A stretch of 64,000 bases of DNA from Adhaeribacter radiodurans (lineage in GTDB: Bacteria > Bacteroidota > Bacteroidia > Cytophagales > Hymenobacteraceae), in NCBI RefSeq assembly GCF_014075995.1, contig NZ_CP055153.1, forward strand, positions 6,572,001 to 6,636,000, given 5' to 3'. Made by a program: the position numbers and the translations under genes. Positions 9,107 through 15,893 of this stretch are shown here, piece after piece (position 1 is the stretch's first letter; the number at the start of each line of letters is the position of its first letter). A model generated the notes under the pieces. It was not told where the DNA came from. It saw only the letters and a list, made by a program, of their open reading frames with translations, and did no database searches.

Positions 9107-10000
9107 ATGCGCGTACTAGTAGCAGGATGGTTTTCATGGGAAGACATGGGAACGACAGCAGGAGATTTAATAGCCAGAGACATGGTTTGTAAATGGCTCG
9201 AAGAAGCGGGCATTAACTATGAAGTGGCCGTTCATTCCCGTTTTCCTTATGCCAATGCAATAGATTGGGAAAAGGCTGACCAAAACAGGTACACAGATAT
9301 TGTTTTTGTTTGTGGCCCCTTTGGTAATGGCTATCCTGTAACAAATATGCTGGAACATTTTTCTACGGCAAGATTAATAGGCCTAAATCTATCGTTACTA
9401 GATTCACTGGAAAACTGGAACCCTTTCACTTTGCTTTATGAGAGAGACAGCTCAAGAGCCGCTCATCCCGATATCACTTTTTACGCTCCTCCTCCTAAAG
9501 TTCCGGTTGTTGGAATAATCTTGGCGCATAAACAAAAAGAGTACGGCAAAAATGGAAAACACGATGCCGCCAATGAAGCAATTGAACGACTTATAAATAG
9601 TAGAGAAATGGCCATTGTTCCTATTGACACTGTTATAATAGATAATGCTGGTAAACTGAGAACAGAAGGAGAAATAGAATCCTTACTATCCAAAATGGAT
9701 GTGGTGGTTACTACGCGTTTACATGGAACAGTATTGGCCATTAAAAACGGCATTCCTGTTATTCCAATTGACCCCATTGCCGGAGGCGCAAAGATTTCGC
9801 TGCAGGTAAAAAGTATAGGTTGGCCTTTATTATTCCGGGCTGATTCTTTGAATGAGAAAGCTTTATTAGAGGCATTTGAATATTGTCTTACTCCTGATGC
9901 AAAAAGAGAGGCAAGAGATTGTGCATTAGGAGCTATAAATGAAATCAATAAAATCCACCATAAGTTTATAGCAGACATTAAAACTTTATCAGAAATTTAA
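9107..10000 (+). CDS. Polysaccharide pyruvyl transferase family protein
   Basis: This is a 297-residue member of the polysaccharide pyruvyl transferase family, which adds ketal-linked pyruvate from phosphoenolpyruvate to sugars of exopolysaccharides or wall polymers. It has an N-terminal Rossmann-like strand with WFSWEDMGTTAGD, where family members usually show a GN.GD element. The conserved C-terminal segment VVTTRLHGTVLAIKNGIPVI contains the family's R-L-H. The ATG at 9107 is preferred over a TTG at 9101. It starts 19 nt after the ABC exporter and closes the polysaccharide operon, so the exported polymer is probably pyruvylated. The 299-residue maximum length is slightly short for the family. 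Confidence 0.82.
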   Translation: MRVLVAGWFSWEDMGTTAGDLIARDMVCKWLEEAGINYEVAVHSRFPYANAIDWEKADQNRYTDIVFVCGPFGNGYPVTNMLEHFSTARLIGLNLSLLDSLENWNPFTLLYERDSSRAAHPDITFYAPPPKVPVVGIILAHKQKEYGKNGKHDAANEAIERLINSREMAIVPIDTVIIDNAGKLRTEGEIESLLSKMDVVVTTRLHGTVLAIKNGIPVIPIDPIAGGAKISLQVKSIGWPLLFRADSLNEKALLEAFEYCLTPDAKREARDCALGAINEINKIHHKFIADIKTLSEI

Positions 10001-10230
10001 TTTTTTGTTAAAGATTGCTAGTGATGATTCTAACAGTTTATTGACTGGTTTGCAACCAAGTCGATTAGTATTGTATCTGATTTAGTTTTTGTTCAAGATT
10101 AGCAAAGCAAAATCAATGAATCATAGCTAGTCTCCTTTTTAAGTCTAACTTCCAATTCACCAACTTGTCCTTTAAACTTTAATAACTTTCGGTACTAAAA
10201 AGCTTACCTATTACCCATACTTTCGTAAAA

Positions 10231-10435
10231 TAACGTGAGTTCGAGATAAGAAAAACCCACATAAGAAGTAAGCTAATCTTCTTTAATTCTGTCATTCTGG
10301 AAGAATCTAACCGGTTACTTGCTGGTTAGATTCTTCCAGAATGACAAAAATAGATGGGAAACTCTATTATTTAATTCTTTTAACTAATACAGGTATGCTT
10401 TTTTGTTATTATATTCTTATATCGAACTCACGTTA
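10231..10435. mobile_element. Candidate MITE with 22-bp terminal inverted repeats
   Basis: The ends 10231-10252 and 10414-10435 are inverted copies that match at 21 of 22 positions (TAACGTGAGTTCGA core). If the outer TA belongs to a duplicated TA target, the element spans 10233-10433, as expected of Tc1/mariner-IS630-type MITEs. It encodes no transposase. A second, perfect dyad lies inside it. What is seen is the repeat architecture; mobility is inferred. Confidence 0.55.
10290..10346. repeat. Perfect 23-bp hairpin inside the MITE-like element
   Basis: The arms 10290-10312 and 10324-10346 are perfect inverted copies around an 11-nt loop. The arm (TGTCATTCTGGAAGAATCTA and its extension) looks like a dispersed intergenic repeat rather than a terminator, because neither side has a T run and no gene ends close by. 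Confidence 0.6.
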
Positions 10436-10598
10436 CAATAGAATTAAAATAATAGTGCAGCTTAATGGATGGTGTACCTTAAATAATTTATTAATAATCA
10501 GGTTGTTAAAGGAATTGCAAGTTGCATTTATTAAATGTAAATTTGTAGAAGAACCAATTGTAAATGAGTAATTACGATAGTGTACGGTAGCGAATTAT

Positions 10599-11015
10599 TT
10601 GTTGGCTTTGGCCTACAAAAAAGGTATTGTACTGAATGTAACCAAGGTACAGAAGCTGCTTTTCATTGCTTACGGTTATTTCCTAGCTAAGTATAACCAA
10701 CACCTCATGAACGAACCGCCCCGGGCCTGGCCGTTTGGTCCTGTATTTCCGAAAACCCGTAAGCAGGTAAATTATAGTAAAATTATTGAAGTAGAAGATC
10801 CGGCTTTACAGGAAATAACATCCGACCCAATAGTATCAGATACCCTAAACCGCATTATCGATAAATATTCTAAATTTAGCGCCAGCCAATTATCTGATTG
10901 GTCGCACATGCCGGGTAGCCCCTGGGATAAAACTACCAAAGAGGCCTCTTTTACCTGGGATTATCCTATTCCCGACGAATACATTAAAGAATATTTCTCT
11001 AACATCGAGATTTAA
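10599..11015 (+). CDS. Panacea/DUF4065 (SocA-like) antitoxin-domain protein, start damaged
   Basis: The 138-residue product has the DUF4065 (Panacea, SocA-like) pattern: VTKVQKLLFIAYGYFLA, the WPFGPVFP loop and the C-terminal LSDWSHMPGSPWD segment. Family members act as antitoxins that neutralise diverse toxins encoded next to them. The only in-frame start is TTG at 10599 or 10602. Translation upstream in this frame gives TVANYLL, which the family expects, then a stop at 10578. The natural start MSNYD lies at 10564 in another frame, so a one-base loss (or error) near 10579-10583 has probably broken or shortened the gene. The next gene begins 17 nt downstream and is the likely toxin partner. 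Confidence 0.75.
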   Translation: MLALAYKKGIVLNVTKVQKLLFIAYGYFLAKYNQHLMNEPPRAWPFGPVFPKTRKQVNYSKIIEVEDPALQEITSDPIVSDTLNRIIDKYSKFSASQLSDWSHMPGSPWDKTTKEASFTWDYPIPDEYIKEYFSNIEI

Positions 11016-11032
11016 CGGCTTAGGAATACAAC

Positions 11033-11362
11033 TTGCAAAGCTTAGAAGAAATTATCCGGTCGCGGGCTACGCCTATTGGCAGAGATACCGATATTGATGC
11101 CGACGACTTAACGGCCCAACGTCGGCGCTTCGAAAATCAGCGGTATAAAGAAGATACCTCGCACCGGAAATGGCTCGCCGTTTGGACGGCCATTGTAGTT
11201 ACGGGCTGGTTAGGAGCTGTGCTTTATATTTTAATTATGAACGAGCGGCTTATTTGTTTAAGCGATACCGTACTTACTTCATTATTAGCAACCACCACCT
11301 TAAATGTATTGGGCTTGTCGTTTATTGTGCTCCGGGGGCATTTCTTATTACAGAATAAATAA
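11033..11362 (+). CDS. Small two-helix membrane protein, candidate toxin partner
   Basis: The 109-residue protein has a hydrophilic, charged N-terminal half (about 1-45, ending ENQRYKEDTSHRK). Two hydrophobic helices follow near 48-70 (WLAVWTAIVVTGWLGAVLYI) and 78-103. No named family is recognised. The start is TTG at 11033; no in-frame ATG exists upstream before a stop at 11021. It follows the Panacea antitoxin-like gene by 17 nt, and membrane-active proteins are among the known toxin partners of Panacea domains, so a toxin role is inferred from position only. It ends 8 nt from a convergent gene. Confidence 0.65.
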   Translation: MQSLEEIIRSRATPIGRDTDIDADDLTAQRRRFENQRYKEDTSHRKWLAVWTAIVVTGWLGAVLYILIMNERLICLSDTVLTSLLATTTLNVLGLSFIVLRGHFLLQNK

Positions 11363-11369
11363 GTCAATA

Positions 11370-11714
11370 TTATTTAAATTTCAGTGGCAGGAACCCCGAC
11401 CAAAGTATAATAGCCCCGGTTACTAAATAATAACCTATAGCACAGAAAATAACTTTATCCGTAGGAAGAAGTGGCGGAAAAGCATAAAACAAAACAGCAC
11501 TGCCAAATAAAATTGTTAATAAACGCAACGGGTACACCAGCCACTTAGTTTTAATAAATCTTGTTACAAAACAGGTAAGCAATTGTCCGTTATAACAAAT
11601 GGTAATTAGTAATCCAGTAACAAAAATATAATTTACCGGAAACTGACTTTGCTGGATATAGAGCAATAAGTAAAAACAATTAATTAAATTTAAGTAAAGT
11701 AATTTTTGAGTCAT
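11370..11714 (-). CDS. Hypothetical four-helix membrane protein
   Basis: This 114-residue protein is mostly hydrophobic, with four predicted helices and a short loop containing CFVTRFIKTKW between the second and third. It has no signal peptide or recognisable motif. The ATG at 11714 is preferred; a TTG at 11741 would add nine residues with no family support. The size and topology recall small Bacteroidota membrane proteins of unknown role. It faces the toxin-like gene convergently, 8 nt apart, with no terminator between them, so the transcripts may overlap. Confidence 0.55.
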   Translation of the reverse strand: MTQKLLYLNLINCFYLLLYIQQSQFPVNYIFVTGLLITICYNGQLLTCFVTRFIKTKWLVYPLRLLTILFGSAVLFYAFPPLLPTDKVIFCAIGYYLVTGAIILWSGFLPLKFK

Positions 11715-12137
11715 GTACTCGTTTCCGGGCGGGTAAAACAAAGTAACGCTGAAAAGTAAATTTTTCTTATTTACGCCTTCTACGGCTAAAGTACTGATAA
11801 TTTAAAAAAGGTCAGCTAAGTTATGGATTGAGTTTGTAAGAAGGATGAAAGATTTTATTAATTATTTAAGTTTGTAAGTAACCAGACAAAATAAATTTAC
11901 TATACTGGATGTCGGGATCGTAGTAAAAAGGAGTTAATATTCTACGCAAAAGTCTAACATCTACTAACCTGATATTAGCGTTTCTTTACTTATCTGAGTG
12001 AAGATTAAATTTTTTAAAAGTCAAGTATTCCCCGATTAACCTTTCTGGATGGCGATAATTTATACCTGCCGGCACTATTTTACAAAAAAAGAGCTGCTTA
12101 TAAAGCAGCTCTTTTTCAATTATTACAGGTAAATCTT
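11715..12137. other. Intergenic region, no gene seen
   Basis: This AT-rich gap of about 420 nt holds only the terminator at 12086-12116 near its right end. I see no ORF or repeat in the rest. Confidence 0.5.
12086..12116 (-). terminator. Intrinsic terminator of the 38-residue gene
   Basis: The 14-bp perfect stems 12086-12099 and 12103-12116 surround a 3-nt loop, with A and T runs on the two sides. It lies 22 nt past the stop of the minus-strand small gene and suits its transcript. Confidence 0.8.
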
Positions 12138-12254
12138 TTAATCTTTTTTAACACAATTCGGCACTTTCTTGCCATCTTTGTTCTTCATGCCTTGTTGTTC
12201 ATAATCCTTCCAGCACGGGTCTTTCTTTTCCGAAGTTTTCTTTTTAGTAGGCAT
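12138..12254 (-). CDS. Small conserved-looking protein (38 residues, DPCWxxY motif)
   Basis: This minus-strand ORF of 38 codons starts at ATG 12254 and stops at 12138. The product is basic: an N-terminal lysine-rich stretch (MPTKKKTSEKK), then DPCWKDYEQQGMKNK, then DGKKVPNCV and a KKD tail. I recall the DPCW..Y...GMK..G..VPNC pattern from small uncharacterised proteins of bacteria and phages, where the two Cys might bind metal; this is memory, not a search. A clean terminator 22 nt downstream supports a real transcript. Function is unknown. Confidence 0.72.
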   Translation of the reverse strand: MPTKKKTSEKKDPCWKDYEQQGMKNKDGKKVPNCVKKD

Positions 12255-12686
12255 TTCGTTGCTTTTTAATTTCTATGCTATACGGACAAATTTTACTTTA
12301 GGCTGAAAAATAACTGGATTAAACCAAGAATTTAATAGTATAAGCTGGTGGATGGTAGTAGTTTATAATCAGGCGATTCTGTTACAAAAACCAGCAACAA
12401 GTTCTTGGTTTGATGGCTCCTCTGTTCTGTGTTATAACAAATAGTAAATTACCAGATGGTAGCTGCGTACATATTTAAAATTGGTTCGGCAGATAAATGG
12501 TAATCTCAAATTTTCGGCCTAAAAGCTAGCTTAATTAGTAAGTTTGTAACTGTTATCGCTTAATAAAGGTATTTATTATTAAAGAATGCGAAGTTAAGCC
12601 AACTAAAATCTAAATTTTTGCCCGGTCATGTATTGTTAAGCCGTGTTTTTCTTCTTTACCAGAATCACTTAAACAAATAGTTGCTC
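12255..12686. other. Intergenic region, divergent promoters expected
   Basis: This 432-nt gap separates the minus-strand small gene from the plus-strand lipoprotein gene. It must hold both promoters. I see no ORF, hairpin or clear consensus box. Confidence 0.45.
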
Positions 12687-13274
12687 ATGAAATGGATTCT
12701 CTTTTTCCCTTTTTTTACTATTTTTCTATTAACTAGCTGCGGTATCAAGGAAAGGGAGACTTCGGTGCAACAAAAGGAAGCAGAGCTAGCCCGGCGAGAA
12801 CAAGATTTAGCCGTAAGGGAAGAAGCCTTGCGCCTGAAAGAAGAAACCTTAACCAAAAGAGAGCAAAAGTTAGATAGTACCCGCCTGGATTCGGCCTTCT
12901 ATAATCCGGCCATTACGGGTATCTGGAACGCGAAAATGGTTTGTACCCAAACAACTTGTCCGGGTTCAGCAATTGGCGATACCAAATCCGAAACCTGGGA
13001 TATTAGCTACCAAGGTAACCAGATTCTGGCCAAAGCAATGGCCGACAATACCTTAGTTAGAACATATACCGGTACTTATAATGATAATTGGCTGCATTTA
13101 AGAGAAAATGTAGCAATTTCGCCTAATGCTCCGGCTACCGAAATGGTGGTACGGCTATCGTTTTTAAATGAAAACACCCTGGAAGGGCAACGAGAGATTA
13201 TTCGTTCCGGCGACTGTAGAATTGTTTATTCTTTACAGTTAGAAAAGAATAATAGCGAAACTCTTTTAAATTAA
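12687..13274 (+). CDS. Lipoprotein with coiled coil and lipocalin-like C-terminal domain
   Basis: The 195-residue product starts with a lipoprotein signal peptide ending LLTSC (Cys18). A highly charged Glu/Arg/Lys heptad coiled coil follows (about 25-65, QQKEAELARREQDLAVREEA). The C-terminal domain (about 75-190) of beta strands begins GIWNAKMVCTQTTCPG and looks lipocalin-like; its two Cys could form a disulfide. The ATG at 12687 is used rather than a TTG at 12681 because it begins a normal signal peptide. Its stop is only 4 nt from the antiporter start, so they are one operon. It could anchor or sense in the cell envelope; the role is unknown. Confidence 0.8.
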   Translation: MKWILFFPFFTIFLLTSCGIKERETSVQQKEAELARREQDLAVREEALRLKEETLTKREQKLDSTRLDSAFYNPAITGIWNAKMVCTQTTCPGSAIGDTKSETWDISYQGNQILAKAMADNTLVRTYTGTYNDNWLHLRENVAISPNAPATEMVVRLSFLNENTLEGQREIIRSGDCRIVYSLQLEKNNSETLLN

Positions 13275-13278
13275 AGTT

Positions 13279-15444
13279 ATGGTATTATTAAGTGAGCTAA
13301 GCTTCGAATTGCCCTTACGCAATCCGGTAATTATATTTTCGCTGGTACTTTTTATTATACTTTTTGCGCCTATTTTATTTAATAAAATTAAAGTACCGCA
13401 CATTATCGGACTAATTGTAGCCGGTATTATTATTGGTCCTTATGGGCTAAACTTGTTGCTGCGCGATAGCAGCATTGTTTTATTTGGTACGGTAGGTTTG
13501 CTGTATATCATGTTTACCGCTGGTTTAGAAATAGACCTCGAAGAGTTTAAGAAGAACCAGGTAAAAAGTCTGGTATTTGGTATATATACTTTTCTGGTGC
13601 CAATTACTCTAGGTACCATTGCTGCTTTCTATGTATTAGATTTTAATCTTCCTTCTGCGATATTACTGGCAAGTATGTTTGCTTCGCATACTTTATTAGC
13701 TTACCCCATTACCAGCCGCTATGGCATTAACCGCATCCGCTCTGTTACGCTCACTATTGGCGGAACCATTATCACCGATATTCTGGCCTTATTGGTTTTA
13801 GCCGCTATTGTAGGCATGTATAAAGGCGATATTAGTAGCGCCTTCTGGATTAGATTAGGCGTTTCGTCGGTAATTTTTGCCGCTATTGTTATTTTCTTAT
13901 TCCCGCTCATTGCCCGCTGGTTCTTCAAAAAATTCGATGATAATATCTCACAATACATCTTTGTATTAGCAATTGTTTTTTTGGGTTCTTTTTTGGCCGA
14001 AGTGGCTGGGCTGGAAGCTATTATCGGAGCCTTCCTTTCGGGCTTGGCTATTAACCGGTTTATCCCGCATACATCGCCTTTAATGAACCGCATTGAGTTT
14101 GTAGGAAATGCTTTGTTTATTCCTTTCTTTTTAATTGGAGTGGGTATGCTGGTTGATTTCAGCGTGTTGTTCAAAGGCTTGGGAGCCCTTAAAGTAGCGG
14201 CGGTTATGATTGTAATGGCCGTAATTGGTAAATTTTTAGCGGCTTGGGCTACTCAAAAAACCTTTCGTTTATCTGCAGACGAAAGGCAGATGATCTTTGG
14301 TTTAAGTAATGCCCGGGTAGGAGCCACCTTGGCGGTAGTTTTAGTGGGTTATAATGTAATCCTGGGAGAAACGCCCTCGGGGGTGCCTATCCGTTTATTA
14401 AATGAAGATGTTCTGAATGGTACTATCTTAATGATTTTAGTTACCTGTACCATAAGTTCCTTTACGGTTGAAAAAGTATCGGCCAAAATTGCTTTGCAGG
14501 AAAATGAAGTGCCGGAAACTACCGAAGGCGACCCTGATGAAAGAATCCTGATTTCGCTGGCGTACCCCGAAACGGTGAATGACCTGGTAGACCTGGCCTT
14601 TTTAATTAAGCCTCATAAAAGTAAGGCGCCCGTTTATGCTTTGCATGTAAAACAAGAACAGGATTCCTCGGAAAGCAGCCAGGCGGCCGGAAAGAAAATG
14701 ATGGAAAAAGTAATTAAGCATGCAGCCGCTACCGATAATGAAATTGTGCCCTTATCACGTTTCGATTTAAATATTAGCAACGGTATAATTTACACTATAA
14801 AAGAGCACAAAATAACCGATTTAATAATGGGGCTGCACCACCTGGCGTACAAAGGAGAAGCCTTTTTCGGGCCATTAACAGAGAATCTTCTGGAGAAAAC
14901 CCGGGAATCTATTTTTATTTATAAAGTGGCTCAGCCCGTAAATACCTTAAAACGTATAGTAGTAGCTGCGCCTCCTAAAGCCGAGTTTGAGTTAGGTTTC
15001 CAACAATGGTTCGACCGGATAAAAACCATTTCCCGGGAAACAGGTTTGCCACTTATTATCTACGCTACTCCGGTTACTATTAAAGAACTGCAAAATTTAA
15101 ACGGGAATGCTAAATCGCCCCTGTCTATATCTTACGAAGCATTTGAGAACTGGGAAGAATTTCTCATTTTTAGCCGCGAAGTAAGGCAGGACGATTTATT
15201 TATTATTGTCGCCTCGCGTAAAGGCTATCTTTCTTATAACGCCGAATCGGAAAAGCTGCCTAAGTACCTGACCAAATACTTTATCCGGAATAGTTATATA
15301 ATTCTGTATCCGCAACAAACTGAAGATACCGCCGACGCTAATTTAAAGCCTTTAGAAGAAAATGTAGAACTTATTGATAAGGCCGGCGACTACGTGAAAA
15401 GCGTTTTTTCTTCCGGGGAAGAGGATTCAAAAGGCCAGGCTTAA
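13279..15444 (+). CDS. Cation:proton antiporter (CPA2/KefB-like) with C-terminal USP-like domains
   Basis: The first ~400 of 721 residues form about 12 transmembrane helices of the CPA2 Na+/H+ or K+/H+ antiporter fold, with the early ...HIIGLIVAGIIIGPYGLN loop and an acidic/polar core (FTAGLEIDLEEF, later GLSNARVGAT). The cytoplasmic remainder (about 415-700) looks like two universal-stress-protein-like alpha/beta domains (ERILISLAYPE..., then LKRIVVAAPPKAE). These probably bind nucleotide and regulate transport. The upstream lipoprotein gene ends 4 nt before the ATG. The ion is not predictable from sequence. Length and architecture match Bacteroidota members. Confidence 0.92.
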   Translation: MVLLSELSFELPLRNPVIIFSLVLFIILFAPILFNKIKVPHIIGLIVAGIIIGPYGLNLLLRDSSIVLFGTVGLLYIMFTAGLEIDLEEFKKNQVKSLVFGIYTFLVPITLGTIAAFYVLDFNLPSAILLASMFASHTLLAYPITSRYGINRIRSVTLTIGGTIITDILALLVLAAIVGMYKGDISSAFWIRLGVSSVIFAAIVIFLFPLIARWFFKKFDDNISQYIFVLAIVFLGSFLAEVAGLEAIIGAFLSGLAINRFIPHTSPLMNRIEFVGNALFIPFFLIGVGMLVDFSVLFKGLGALKVAAVMIVMAVIGKFLAAWATQKTFRLSADERQMIFGLSNARVGATLAVVLVGYNVILGETPSGVPIRLLNEDVLNGTILMILVTCTISSFTVEKVSAKIALQENEVPETTEGDPDERILISLAYPETVNDLVDLAFLIKPHKSKAPVYALHVKQEQDSSESSQAAGKKMMEKVIKHAAATDNEIVPLSRFDLNISNGIIYTIKEHKITDLIMGLHHLAYKGEAFFGPLTENLLEKTRESIFIYKVAQPVNTLKRIVVAAPPKAEFELGFQQWFDRIKTISRETGLPLIIYATPVTIKELQNLNGNAKSPLSISYEAFENWEEFLIFSREVRQDDLFIIVASRKGYLSYNAESEKLPKYLTKYFIRNSYIILYPQQTEDTADANLKPLEENVELIDKAGDYVKSVFSSGEEDSKGQA

Positions 15445-15657
15445 TTATGTATAGTACCCTGAAATTTAAAAAGTTTTAAAGAACAGGCTGTATTTACCTC
15501 AGGTTAGTAAAATCAATACATAATTTGTCAAAAACTAATCTGATGGCAATTGTAATTAAAAACAAAACCGAATGATTTAGTTACATATTTTGGAATAACC
15601 CGGAACACATTGTATCTTGCGTCTGTTTATAATAAGTCTAAATAAGGATAGAACCAG

Positions 15658-15885
15658 GTGCAGAAACGTAAAAGTGTCCGGGATTTGAGAATTGGTGAGA
15701 GTGGTACGATATGCTGCCTCAACGATCCGGAAATGTCTTTGAAACTCCTGGAAATGGGTTGTATTCCGGGTACACCAGTAAAACTAAACAGCAAAGCCCC
15801 ACTTGGCGATCCGATTACTATAATTGTAAACGATTATACCCTCTCTTTACGTTTAGACGAAGCAGCTACTATCCTGCTTAAATAA
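15658..15885 (+). CDS. feoA: FeoA, ferrous iron transport accessory protein
   Basis: This 75-residue SH3-like FeoA protein has the conserved LLEMGCIPGTPV segment and the LSLRLDEAATI C-terminal strand. It starts with GTG at 15658. FeoA supports the FeoB ferrous iron pump, perhaps by modulating its G domain. feoB begins 8 nt after its stop, so the two are co-transcribed. A weak Bacteroidota promoter (TATCTTGC at 15613-15620 with TTTTG about 20 nt upstream) lies ahead; no obvious Fur or DtxR operator was found by eye. No feoC is visible. Confidence 0.93.
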   Translation: MQKRKSVRDLRIGESGTICCLNDPEMSLKLLEMGCIPGTPVKLNSKAPLGDPITIIVNDYTLSLRLDEAATILLK

Positions 15886-15893
15886 TTTCGTCT

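Larger units (their letters stand above)
10001..10598. other. Intergenic region containing a MITE-like element
   Basis: This 598-nt gap has no convincing gene. Its centre is the nested inverted-repeat element described separately (10231-10435). The last 30 bases carry what looks like the original start of the next gene, in the wrong frame. Confidence 0.6.

Noticed and set aside
9481-9978. 165-codon minus-strand ORF
   Set aside because: It lies antisense to the polysaccharide pyruvyl transferase gene, whose motifs are clear.
10341-10571. 76-codon ORF on the plus strand
   Set aside because: It begins inside the MITE hairpin, has no family pattern and an AT-driven composition.
13719-14174. 151-codon minus-strand ORF in the antiporter gene
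   Set aside because: It is antisense to strongly recognisable transmembrane segments and is a codon-bias artefact.
15445-15657. Iron-responsive operator or riboswitch before feoA
   Set aside because: I looked for Fur- and DtxR-type palindromes and a structured leader and could not find a convincing one.
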